Part shown: positions 39,720 through 47,838 of the stretch, piece by piece | How the letters are laid out: every line of letters starts with the position of its first letter | Numbering within the stretch: the stretch's first letter is position 1 | NCBI RefSeq assembly: GCF_000218235.1 | Contig: NZ_GL945017.1 | Location: forward strand, 647,297 to 711,296 | DNA: 64,000 nucleotides | Direction of reading: 5' to 3' | Source of the DNA: Hallella multisaccharivorax DSM 17128 | GTDB taxonomy: Bacteria; Bacteroidota; Bacteroidia; Bacteroidales; Bacteroidaceae | Made by a program: the position numbers and the translations under genes | Notes under the pieces: generated by a model | What the model was told of the DNA's origin: nothing | Database searches by the model: none | The model's input: the letters and a program-made list of their open reading frames with translations, nothing else

Positions 39720-39728
39720 TATTTTTTG

Positions 39729-39736
39729 TAATTTTG
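39729..39736 (+). promoter_or_regulatory. -7 element of metG
   Basis: TAATTTTG matches TAnnTTTG, 32 bases before the metG ATG. No good -33 box is seen. Confidence 0.5.
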
Positions 39737-39768
39737 CACACAGCAAAAAACATACGGATTTTAACTAC

Positions 39769-41868
39769 ATGGAAGAGAAACATTTCAAGCGGACCACCGT
39801 TACTGCGGCTCTGCCCTATGCCAATGGGGGTGTACACATCGGCCATCTTGCCGGAGTGTATGTGCCTGCGGATATCTATGTGCGCTATCTGCGCCTGAAG
39901 AGGCACCCCGTCATCTTCATCGGCGGAAGTGATGAGCACGGCGTGCCCATCACCATTCGCGCAAAGAAAGAAGGCGTCACGCCGCAAGACATATGCGATC
40001 GCTATCACAAGATCATCAAGAACTCATTCAAGGAGTTTGGCATCTCGTTCGACATCTACAGCCGCACCACGTCGAAGGTGCACAATAAGTTCGCATCTGA
40101 CTTCTTCCGCAAGCTCTACGACGACGGCAAGCTTGTGGAGAAAGAGTCGGAGCAATACTATGATCCCGAGGCCAAGCAGTTTCTGGCTGACCGTTACATC
40201 ATGGGTACATGTCCTCATTGTGGCAACCCCAATGCCTATGGCGACCAGTGTGAGAAGTGCGGCAGTGACCTCTCGCCTATGGAACTCATCAATCCCCATT
40301 CCACCATCAGTGGTGTCAAGCCCGAGATTCGCAAGACCAAGAACTGGTATCTGCCGCTGAACCAATATCAGGACTGGCTGAAACAGTGGATTCTCAATGG
40401 CCACAAGGAGTGGCGCCCCAACGTCTACGGACAGTGTAAGTCGTGGCTCGACATGGACCTGCAGCCGCGCGCCATGACACGTGATCTCGACTGGGGCATC
40501 CCCGTGCCCGTGGAGGGAGCCGAAGGTAAGGTGCTCTACGTGTGGTTTGACGCACCTATCGGCTACATCAGCAACACGAAAGAGCTCTGCGATGCCAAGC
40601 CGGAGAAGTGGGGATCGTGGAAGCAATGGTGGCAGGATCCCGACACGCGTCTCGTACATTTCATCGGAAAGGACAACATCGTGTTCCACTGTCTCATCTT
40701 CCCGACGATGCTCAAGGCTCACGGCAACTATATCCTGCCCGACAATGTGCCCGCCAATGAGTTCCTTAACTTAGAGAACGACAAAATCTCCACGTCGCGC
40801 AACTGGGCTGTCTGGCTCGACGAATACCTTAAAGATTTCCCCGGAAAACAGGACGTGCTGCGCTATGTGCTCACGGCCAATGCCCCCGAGACCAAGGATA
40901 ATAACTTCACATGGAAGGACTTCCAGGAGCGCAACAACTCTGAGCTGGTGGCTATCTACGGCAATTTCGTCAACCGAGCCCTACAGCTCACGAAGAAATA
41001 CTGGGACGGAGTGGTGCCCAAATGTGGTGAGCTCAATGAGGTTGACCAAAAAGCCATTGACGAATTCAAGGATGTCAAGGACAAGGTAGAGCAGCTGCTC
41101 AACGGCTTCCATTTCCGTGAGGCACAGAAAGAGGCGATGAATCTCGCGCGCATCGGCAATAAATACATCACCGAGTGTGAACCCTGGAAAGTATGGAAGA
41201 CCGACCCCAAGCGTGTGGAGACCATCCTCAACATCTCTCTTCAACTCGTGGCTAACCTGGCCATTGCCTTCGAGCCTTTCCTGCCTTTCTCCAGCCGCAA
41301 CTTGCGTGAGATGATCGGGATGGACAGTTTCGACTGGTCTGAGCTCGGTCGTACTGACCTGCTCAAGGCCGGACACCAACTCGGTGAGCCGCATCTGCTC
41401 TTTGAAAAAATAGAAGACGAGGCTATCCAGAAGCAGCTCGACAAGCTCGCTGCTACGAAGGAGGCCAATGAGAAGGCTGAAGCCGACAAGGATTACAATG
41501 TAGAAGCCGACAAGGACTACAAGGCAGAACCCGTCAAAACCAATGTGCCTTTCGACGAATGGGAGAGGCTCGACATCCGCGTAGGACACATCAAGGACTG
41601 TCAACAGGTCAAAAAGTCGAACAAGCTCCTACAGTTCACCATCGACGATGGCAGCGGCACCGACCGCACTATCCTTTCGGGTATCGCCAAATTCTATAAG
41701 CCGGCGGATCTCATCGGACAGGACGTGCTCTTTATCGCCAACCTTGCGCCGCGCAAGATGATGGGTATTGAGAGTCAGGGAATGATTCTGTCCGCTCTCA
41801 ACTTCGACGGGTCCCTCAGCGTCACCACTACACTGGGTCAGGTGAAACCTGGCAGCCAAGTGGGATGA
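39769..41868 (+). CDS. metG: Methionyl-tRNA synthetase with C-terminal tRNA-binding domain
   Basis: The 699-residue class I synthetase has the HIGH motif as HIGH in [10 protein letters not shown] (residues 23-26) and KISTS in place of KMSKS ([10 protein letters not shown]). A zinc knuckle ([18 protein letters not shown]) and an anticodon-binding helical domain follow. A C-terminal EMAPII-like OB fold (about 590-699, beginning [11 protein letters not shown]) raises tRNA affinity. A Lys/Glu/Ala-rich linker with short repeats (ADKDYN) joins the OB domain. Essential single-copy gene. Confidence 0.97.
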   Translation: MEEKHFKRTTVTAALPYANGGVHIGHLAGVYVPADIYVRYLRLKRHPVIFIGGSDEHGVPITIRAKKEGVTPQDICDRYHKIIKNSFKEFGISFDIYSRTTSKVHNKFASDFFRKLYDDGKLVEKESEQYYDPEAKQFLADRYIMGTCPHCGNPNAYGDQCEKCGSDLSPMELINPHSTISGVKPEIRKTKNWYLPLNQYQDWLKQWILNGHKEWRPNVYGQCKSWLDMDLQPRAMTRDLDWGIPVPVEGAEGKVLYVWFDAPIGYISNTKELCDAKPEKWGSWKQWWQDPDTRLVHFIGKDNIVFHCLIFPTMLKAHGNYILPDNVPANEFLNLENDKISTSRNWAVWLDEYLKDFPGKQDVLRYVLTANAPETKDNNFTWKDFQERNNSELVAIYGNFVNRALQLTKKYWDGVVPKCGELNEVDQKAIDEFKDVKDKVEQLLNGFHFREAQKEAMNLARIGNKYITECEPWKVWKTDPKRVETILNISLQLVANLAIAFEPFLPFSSRNLREMIGMDSFDWSELGRTDLLKAGHQLGEPHLLFEKIEDEAIQKQLDKLAATKEANEKAEADKDYNVEADKDYKAEPVKTNVPFDEWERLDIRVGHIKDCQQVKKSNKLLQFTIDDGSGTDRTILSGIAKFYKPADLIGQDVLFIANLAPRKMMGIESQGMILSALNFDGSLSVTTTLGQVKPGSQVG

Positions 41869-41898
41869 TGACCCAGGACCTGTTTCCCTAACATAGCA

Positions 41899-41945
41899 AA
41901 TCATCCACGTTGCCCGTCAAGAGGCTTCGTGGATGATTCGTTTTT
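41899..41945 (+). terminator. Intrinsic terminator after metG
   Basis: An 11-bp perfect stem (41899-41909 with 41928-41938) with an 18-base loop, followed by five T. Confidence 0.8.
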
Positions 41946-42019
41946 AATCAAGAGCGAAATAGGGATTTCTTTCTATTGACACTTTGAGGAAGAATTGATG
42001 ATAGAAAGGTTTCCATCCA

Positions 42020-42051
42020 TTTGTAAAACAGGAGAAAAACCTGTAAATTTG
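42020..42051 (+). promoter_or_regulatory. Promoter of the Dxs-like gene
   Basis: TTTG at 42020-42023, a 20-base spacer and TAAATTTG at 42044-42051 form a full Bacteroidetes promoter, 43 bases before the ATG at 42095. Confidence 0.75.
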
Positions 42052-42094
42052 CAACAGGAACAGGCATATAAGTAAACATCAAACAATAGAACAT

Positions 42095-43870
42095 ATGTAT
42101 TTAGAAAACATCAACAGCCCTAAAGATATCAAGAAATTTAGTATCGGTCAATTACAGGCATTGGCCACAGAGATTCGCCAGGGCATTCTCAATCGGGTGA
42201 GCCATCATGGCGGCCATGTGGGGCCCAATCTCGGATTTGTCGAAGCGACCATTGCCCTTCACTATGTCTTTAATGCGCCCGAAGACAAACTCGTCTTCGA
42301 CGTGAGCCACCAGAGCTATCCCCACAAGATGCTTACAGGCCGTGCAAATGGCTTTCTCAATGTAGCTGATATGAATGCCATATCCGGTTATTCATCACCG
42401 AGAGAGAACGCTGAATACGACAACTTTGAGATTGGCCACACCTCTACTTCCATTGCCTTGTCCACTGGACTGCAGAAGGGCAGAGACCTCTTGGGCAGCA
42501 AGGAGAATGTAATCGCAGTCATTGGCGACGGTTCGCTCTCGGGAGGAGAGGCTTTTGAGGGCCTCGATACGGCCGTAGAATTAGGCACCAACATCATTAT
42601 CGTAGTCAACGACAACGAGATGAGTATTGCCGAGAACCATGGCGGACTGTACAAAAACCTGAAGCTCTTGCGTGAGACCGACGGCAAGGCAGAGCTTAAC
42701 TTCTTCCGCGCCATGGGCTTGGACTATCATTATGTAGCGCAGGGCAACGATATCGCGGCACTTATCAGCGCCTTCAAGGAGGTGAAAGACATCGACCACC
42801 CTGTAGTGGTCCACATCCACACGGAGAAAGGTCACGGCTACACGCCTGCTACAGTGAATAAAGAGCGATGGCACTGGAGCGTACCGTTCCACATCAGCGA
42901 TGGCACGCCTTTGCAAGAGCCAAAAGGCAAAAGCATGGACCAACTGTTAGGTGACTGGCTCTATAAGAAGCTACAGCAAGACCCAAAACTTGTACTTATC
43001 ACGGCAGGCACACCGGCATCGTTTGGCTTTACCAGGGAACGCCGCGAGGCTGCAGGAAAACAGTTTGTAGACACAGGCATTGCTGAGGAAGAAGCTGTGG
43101 CTTTAGCCTCCGGTCTGGCCAAGCGAGGTGCACATCCTGTGTTCAGTGACTACGCCACGTTCTTCCAGCGTACCTATGACCAATTGGCGCAGGACCTGGC
43201 AGTCAACGGCAATCCGGCGGTGTTTAATATCCTCGGGGCCACGGTCTATGGCATGAACGATTTCACGCATATCTGCTTCTTTGACATTCCAATGCTCTCA
43301 CATATCCCTAATCTCCATTATCTCGCGCCCACAACCTATGAGGAGCTCATCGCCATGGAGGATTGGGCCATCCAGCAAGACCGTTACTCCGTAGCTATCC
43401 GTGTGCCGGAGGGGCCTGTGTGTCATGCTACGGAGGAAGTGGACAGCGACTACAGTGACATCAACCGTTTCAAGGTGGCTCACAGAGGCAGCCAAGTGGC
43501 TGTAATAGCCGTAGGCAACCTCTTCCAAAAAGGTGGACATGTCTGCAAGCTGCTGGCCAATAAGGGCATCGACGCGACACTCATCAATCCACGGTGGCTT
43601 AGTGGTATCGATACAAGCCTGCTTGACAGCCTTTTGAACGACCATAGCCTCGTCGTCACCTTGGAGGACGGAAGTCTCGACGGCGGCTTTGGTGAGCGCA
43701 TCTGCCGACATTATGGACCCTCAGAAATGCAAGTCCTTAATTTTGGCATCAAAAAGGCACTGTACGACCGGTACGATGTCAATGAACTGCTGAAGGAAAA
43801 CCATCTCGAGGACCAGCAAATCGTGGATGACATAATGCAAATACTTCCGCAAAACAATCAATCAATATGA
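42095..43870 (+). CDS. 1-deoxy-D-xylulose-5-phosphate synthase-like transketolase
   Basis: The 591-residue protein has the Dxs layout: thiamine diphosphate site GDGSLSGGEAFEG (from residue 144) with NDNEMS (172-177), SHQSYPHKMLTGR, then a pyrimidine domain with GIAEEEAVALASGLA and a transketolase C-terminal domain. It is about 30-40 residues shorter than typical Dxs. The usual AEQHA motif of the pyrimidine domain is AEEEA here, and the SGGH loop reads HGGH. It may be a second Dxs paralogue or a related ThDP enzyme. Either reading makes it a C2-transfer enzyme. The rmuC gene overlaps its end by four bases. Confidence 0.75.
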   Translation: MYLENINSPKDIKKFSIGQLQALATEIRQGILNRVSHHGGHVGPNLGFVEATIALHYVFNAPEDKLVFDVSHQSYPHKMLTGRANGFLNVADMNAISGYSSPRENAEYDNFEIGHTSTSIALSTGLQKGRDLLGSKENVIAVIGDGSLSGGEAFEGLDTAVELGTNIIIVVNDNEMSIAENHGGLYKNLKLLRETDGKAELNFFRAMGLDYHYVAQGNDIAALISAFKEVKDIDHPVVVHIHTEKGHGYTPATVNKERWHWSVPFHISDGTPLQEPKGKSMDQLLGDWLYKKLQQDPKLVLITAGTPASFGFTRERREAAGKQFVDTGIAEEEAVALASGLAKRGAHPVFSDYATFFQRTYDQLAQDLAVNGNPAVFNILGATVYGMNDFTHICFFDIPMLSHIPNLHYLAPTTYEELIAMEDWAIQQDRYSVAIRVPEGPVCHATEEVDSDYSDINRFKVAHRGSQVAVIAVGNLFQKGGHVCKLLANKGIDATLINPRWLSGIDTSLLDSLLNDHSLVVTLEDGSLDGGFGERICRHYGPSEMQVLNFGIKKALYDRYDVNELLKENHLEDQQIVDDIMQILPQNNQSI

Positions 43871-45438
43871 CCGTTATCTTAGTAGTTCTTGCCATTGCCG
43901 TCATTGTGTGCATGGTGGCAGTGACCTTTAATTTGCGTGTGCAACTGTCAGGTGCTACCGCTAAGCTCAAAGAAAGCGAGAATACGATCTCCAGTCAGAC
44001 GGATCAAATCAGGACGCTGACCTCCGAGCGGGATGTGCAGAAAGCACAGACTGACAATTACAGTGCTTTACTGTCTGCGCAGAAAGCTTCTTTTGAGAAG
44101 CAGCTTGCAGACAGCAGACAGGAGGCCGAGAAGCACCAACAGAAGCAGGAAACCGATATAAAACAAGCCTACGAGCGGCAGATCCGTGAGCTGAAGGATG
44201 CCTATGAGAAGCAACTGGCACAAGCCAAAGACAGTGCTGAGAAGCAGATAGAAGCCCTGAAACAGATGAACAAGGAGCAGGTGGACAGCCAGCTCAAGCT
44301 CATCAAAGAGCAGATGCAGACCTCGTCAGAAGAAATACTCAAGCGGCGGCAAAAAGAGCTCGGCGAGAGAAATCAGGAACAAGTCTCGAAAATCATTGAC
44401 CCGCTGCAGCGGAGCCTCAAGGACATGCGTGAGGCATTCGACAAGACAAAAGCCCAGCAGAATGAGGCTTTGACCCGTCTCGACGAAACCATCAAGATCA
44501 ACATGCAGAAGAGCACAGCCTTGGGCGAGACTGCCGACCGCCTGACCCGCGCCTTGACGGGCGAGGTGAAGGTACAGGGCAATTTCGGAGAGTTGAAGCT
44601 CAAACAGCTCCTCGAAGACCTGGAACTGAAAGAGGGTGAGCAGTTTGACACACAGGAGACGCTGCGCGACAAGCTCGGACATACAGCTAAGGGTGACGAC
44701 GGCAAAGGTCTCATCCCTGACTTCATCCTGCATTTCCCTAATAACCGCCATGTGGTAGTCGACTCGAAGATGTCACTCACTGACTACGAGCGCTACATGA
44801 ACGCCGAGGATGGCACCCCGGAGAAAGCTGCATATCTGAAAGCACACATCGTCAGCGTACGAGCGCAAGTCAAACGGTTGGCAAAGAAGGAGTACACCAA
44901 ATATTTGCCTGCTGGCTACAACAAGCTGAACTTCGCCATCATGTACATACCCATTGAGGGCGCGCTCAATTTGGCTTTGCTCAACGACGACATGCTCTGG
45001 CGCAATGCCTATGACCAAGGCGTGATGATTCTCGGACCACAGACCATGTACATGAACCTTCGGGTTTTGGAGATGATGTGGACACAAGTACGACAGTTGA
45101 AAAACCAACAGGCCATGATGGATGCAGCCAACACGGTCATCGACCGCGTGCAAGACTTTGGTGTCCGTTTCATGGATGTGGAGGCAAGCATGAACGACAC
45201 GGTCAAGAAAATTTCCAAGCTGAAGATCACCACCGCAGATAGTGGCGCCAGCATTATCACAGCTGCCAAAAAACTCCTGAAAGCCGGCGCACAGGAAAAC
45301 AAAAAGAAGAAGTCGCTTGCTGAAATGGACGACTCGCTCTTCCTCGATGCCGATGCCACAGTGATGCTTCCTGATAGTCCTGATGCCGGCAGCAAAGAAA
45401 ACTCCGCTTCTTCGAAAGAAGAGAAAGAAGGCCTCTAA
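43867..45438 (+). CDS. rmuC: RmuC-family DNA recombination protein
   Basis: The 523-residue protein has an N-terminal transmembrane helix (about 2-21). A long coiled coil (about 30-185) rich in Gln, Glu and Lys follows, then the RmuC nuclease-like domain (about 225-430; GNFGELKLKQLLEDLEL, LIPDFILHFPNNRHVVVDSK, YNKLNFAIMYIPIEGA). The domain is related to PD-(D/E)xK nucleases; the Asp and Asp-Ser-Lys of the fold are visible. RmuC limits inversions at short inverted repeats. The start overlaps the dxs-like stop as ATGA. Confidence 0.93.
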   Translation: MTVILVVLAIAVIVCMVAVTFNLRVQLSGATAKLKESENTISSQTDQIRTLTSERDVQKAQTDNYSALLSAQKASFEKQLADSRQEAEKHQQKQETDIKQAYERQIRELKDAYEKQLAQAKDSAEKQIEALKQMNKEQVDSQLKLIKEQMQTSSEEILKRRQKELGERNQEQVSKIIDPLQRSLKDMREAFDKTKAQQNEALTRLDETIKINMQKSTALGETADRLTRALTGEVKVQGNFGELKLKQLLEDLELKEGEQFDTQETLRDKLGHTAKGDDGKGLIPDFILHFPNNRHVVVDSKMSLTDYERYMNAEDGTPEKAAYLKAHIVSVRAQVKRLAKKEYTKYLPAGYNKLNFAIMYIPIEGALNLALLNDDMLWRNAYDQGVMILGPQTMYMNLRVLEMMWTQVRQLKNQQAMMDAANTVIDRVQDFGVRFMDVEASMNDTVKKISKLKITTADSGASIITAAKKLLKAGAQENKKKKSLAEMDDSLFLDADATVMLPDSPDAGSKENSASSKEEKEGL

Positions 45439-45498
45439 AAAAGGCTTCAGAAGCTTACCCCATGGAATAACGCCTATACTGGGACTTATAACTTTTGT

Positions 45499-46248
45499 GA
45501 ATGTCCACAATCATCCAAAGTAACAGAGTTTTCACTGCCATCATTGTGCTTGGCGCAAACTCTGTAGCTGTATGATTGACTACTATGAATCTGACTGATT
45601 TCTACAAGACTTATCCGGACGAGGAAACCTGTGAGCGTGTTCTCAAGGAATTTCGTGAATGCCATACTCTTTATTGTCCGGAATGTGGCGGTTTGCACCT
45701 CAGTTGGAATCCGAGTCATAAGTCTTGGACATGTATGGATTGCGGTCATGAGGTTACCCTCCGTTCCGGCACAGTGATGCCAGGCAGCAATCTACCGATT
45801 TTCGATTGGTTCGTGGCAATGTTTCTGATAGTAAGTACGAAGCGGGTCATATCCGCCTTGGAGGTACAGCGCCAGCTTGGAAGGAAACGCTACCAACCCG
45901 TCTGGGAAATGATGCATAAGCCGCGTGACGTGATGGAGAAGCGTGACAGCCTCTACAGGCTATTTGACCAAGTGGAACTTGATGAAGGATTCTTCTCTAC
46001 GGAGACGCCTGACAGTGAAAAATGGCATCCTCTCAAGCGTGGACATGGAAGCCAACGGAAGACGTATTCTTGACACGTATCATGGCATCAAGGGGGACTT
46101 TATGCAGCTCTACCTCAACGAGTTCTGCTATAAGTTCAATCGAAGATATTTCGGATTTCACCTGTTCGACAGGCTTGAACTTTGCGCATGCACCTATAGA
46201 ACGAGTTTCAAGCATCGGATTTACTGATTTGGATGATTGCGGATATTC
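45499..46248. mobile_element. Internally deleted IS1595-type element, left copy
   Basis: The 750-base element is bounded by 21-base inverted repeats, 45499-45519 and 46228-46248, matching at 19 of 21 positions (GAATGTCCACAATCATCC against GAATATCCGCAATCATCC). It holds only the two ends of a transposase gene. A second copy of the same defective type lies in direct orientation at 50391-51154. No clear 8-base target duplication was found at either side. Confidence 0.8.
45585..46073 (+). pseudogene. IS1595-family transposase, internally deleted
   Basis: 162 codons from MNLTDFY encode the N-terminal zinc ribbon (CPECGGLH and CMDCGHEVT) and the first DDE block (FDQVELDEGFF). The frame ends at KRGHGSQRKTYS. 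From about 46050 another frame continues with the transposase C-terminus (RRILDTYHGIKGDF to KHRIY, stop at 46227). The middle of the catalytic domain is therefore missing and the join is out of frame, so no active transposase is made. Confidence 0.85.
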
Positions 46249-46273
46249 ATTAAAAGTTATCTTTTTCCTCTTG

Positions 46274-47293
46274 TTAGTCATCCCAATTATTCGTAAAAGG
46301 ATTGTAACTACATTTTATTGGTTTATCTCTATTATTGTTCACAAAAGCTCTACAGTCATTGCAAAAATATCTATATTCACAATCACAACACGTTCTTATT
46401 TTGTCTTTAGAAATATTCCAAATGTCTTTGAAACTACTATTGTTTATTAGTGCTTCCAAATCAATGTTATCCTTGTCTATATTTCCAAAGTATTTCGGAA
46501 TACAAGGGCAGTTAGCAATATACCCATCCTGAGTAATAAACATCTTTTTATACAAACAGCTGTTGTATTTCTTAGACAGCAATACGGATTGCAAGGTACT
46601 TACACAATTAAGCGTTTCCTTGTTTATCACACCGCAATCTGTTGGCTTTTTAAAGTTTTGCGTCGTATATAGAACCGAACTTATAGATTGATGTTTGTAT
46701 TTAGAATTAACATTGAAAAAACGTGTATACGGCTGATTAAATACAACAACAGAAACCATTGGATATTCATATAAAAAATCAGTAATCTTCTCATGATTTT
46801 CCCATAGAGGATATGATACAAGAAGTTCTATTGAATGCCATGGAAATGAAATTAATTGAACTAAAACTTTTTGAATACTATCAATTGTTACTGGAGAAAA
46901 GAATCTCAATTGAAGATGTTGGCAGCAAAGTCCATATAATTGTGATAAAATATAAGAGTAGCGATGTTCAATATCGTTAATATCAATTACTAATATTTCT
47001 ATATCAGAAGGAGAATAATACTCTTCAGATATACTTGGAAAGCAAGTTATATCATCAACAAAAGTTCCAAATTTGTTGTTGACAATAAACTCCAAGAAAT
47101 CATTAAATAACTGCAAGTCATAAGAATTACAACGCCTTCTTATCGCTTCTACTGACTTTTCTCTAATAGCATTAATAATATCAAATGGCAAATTAGGAAT
47201 ATACAAAAAAACACCTGGTTTTTTTGTGTCATAGATCATGGTTCTATTTACGCCTTGAGTGATGATAATATCAGGAAAAATCAACAAATACAT
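46274..47293 (-). CDS. Grasp-with-spasm system SPASM-domain peptide maturase
   Basis: The 339-residue protein resembles the SPASM partner of grasp-with-spasm RiPP systems. The N-terminus (GVNRTMIYDTKKPGVFLYIPN) is typical of that family. There is no CxxxCxxC radical-SAM cluster motif in the N-terminal half. The C-terminal SPASM region has clustered Cys residues (IANCPCIPKYFG, RTCCDCEYRYFCNDC, IKCSYNPFTNNW). Its start overlaps the stop of the 62-residue gene (TGATG). The exact chemical role is not known in this family; it may help the ATP-grasp ligase or bind the leader. The DNA is much more AT-rich than the surrounding chromosome. Confidence 0.82.
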   Translation of the reverse strand: MYLLIFPDIIITQGVNRTMIYDTKKPGVFLYIPNLPFDIINAIREKSVEAIRRRCNSYDLQLFNDFLEFIVNNKFGTFVDDITCFPSISEEYYSPSDIEILVIDINDIEHRYSYILSQLYGLCCQHLQLRFFSPVTIDSIQKVLVQLISFPWHSIELLVSYPLWENHEKITDFLYEYPMVSVVVFNQPYTRFFNVNSKYKHQSISSVLYTTQNFKKPTDCGVINKETLNCVSTLQSVLLSKKYNSCLYKKMFITQDGYIANCPCIPKYFGNIDKDNIDLEALINNSSFKDIWNISKDKIRTCCDCEYRYFCNDCRAFVNNNRDKPIKCSYNPFTNNWDD

Positions 47294-47481
47294 CAGTCTT
47301 TCTTATTATTTCCAAAAATTGCGACAGATTTCCATCTATTGGGCTTTTGAAAAATACAGTAGCCTTGATACTTTTTTGAGTAGCAATAAACATTATCACT
47401 TACATCAATATCTTGGATAGTTTCTTTACTTTCAATGCTTCGTAAGAACAAGGGGATATTATCATCTTCGACTGTTTTCAT
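47293..47481 (-). CDS. Small protein of the grasp-with-spasm locus, function unknown
   Basis: The 62-residue soluble protein starts inside the stop of the ATP-grasp remnant (ATGA overlap) and ends overlapping the start of the SPASM gene. It is therefore translated as part of the operon. It has no Cys-rich motif and no signal peptide; the central part (VYCYSKKYQGYCIFQKPNRW) is aromatic and basic. I do not recognise a family. It could be an accessory protein or a leader-binding element. Confidence 0.6.
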   Translation of the reverse strand: MKTVEDDNIPLFLRSIESKETIQDIDVSDNVYCYSKKYQGYCIFQKPNRWKSVAIFGNNKKD

Positions 47482-47606
47482 AACTGTTCTGAAATAATTT
47501 TATCAAGGTAATAATTACATGAAATTCCATATGCAGAGTACTGACCAACAGGATTTATCTCTAAGAAAATATGCCTATTATTCTTAGACACAATAAAATC
47601 TAATGC
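47478..47606 (-). pseudogene. Remnant of the ATP-grasp ligase (GwsG-like), last 42 codons only
   Basis: In the frame that ends in TGA at 47478-47480 the DNA reads ALDFIVSKNN, then HIFLEINPVGQYSAYG and NYYLDKIISEQL. This is the C-terminus of an ATP-grasp peptide ligase of the grasp-with-spasm family, with the magnesium-binding ExN inside FLEINPVGQ. A stop codon (TAG) comes directly before it, and the precursor gene runs across the junction in another frame. More than 250 residues that should precede it are absent. A deletion joined the precursor gene to the ligase tail. Confidence 0.82.
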
Positions 47607-47808
47607 CTAAATTACGTGTAACCGGTTCAACAGGAGTTGGATTGGTGTCGTCCTCAGCATCACTATCCTTGTCTTTTCCGCTAGATAAGTTAGATGATGC
47701 TGCGAGAGAAATCGTTATCGAAATTCTCTCAACACCTTGACCACCAAGAAGAACCTCTTGCATGCTCTGAGGGATTTCTGATCCCACTTCAAACTTTTTG
47801 CTTGCCAT
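47584..47808 (-). CDS. Candidate graspetide precursor peptide
   Basis: The 74-residue peptide has a leader-like part with a double-Gly (SMQEVLLGGQ), then a Ser/Thr- and Asp/Glu/Lys-rich core (SSGKDKDSDAEDD, NPTPVEPVT), the residues that ATP-grasp ligases link by ester or amide bonds. The last residues (NLGIRFYCV) read through DNA that encodes the ligase remnant in another frame. They are probably foreign to the original peptide, which may have ended near PVT or a little later. The peptide starts 30 bases after the receptor gene. Without a ligase it would stay unmodified unless one acts in trans. Confidence 0.7.
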   Translation of the reverse strand: MASKKFEVGSEIPQSMQEVLLGGQGVERISITISLAASSNLSSGKDKDSDAEDDTNPTPVEPVTRNLGIRFYCV

Positions 47809-47838
47809 AAATAAAGATTTAGAATTAATATATATTAG

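Noticed and set aside
45499-46248. Active insertion sequence
   Set aside because: The transposase is split by an out-of-frame internal deletion, and the other copy has the same lesion, so neither can move by itself.
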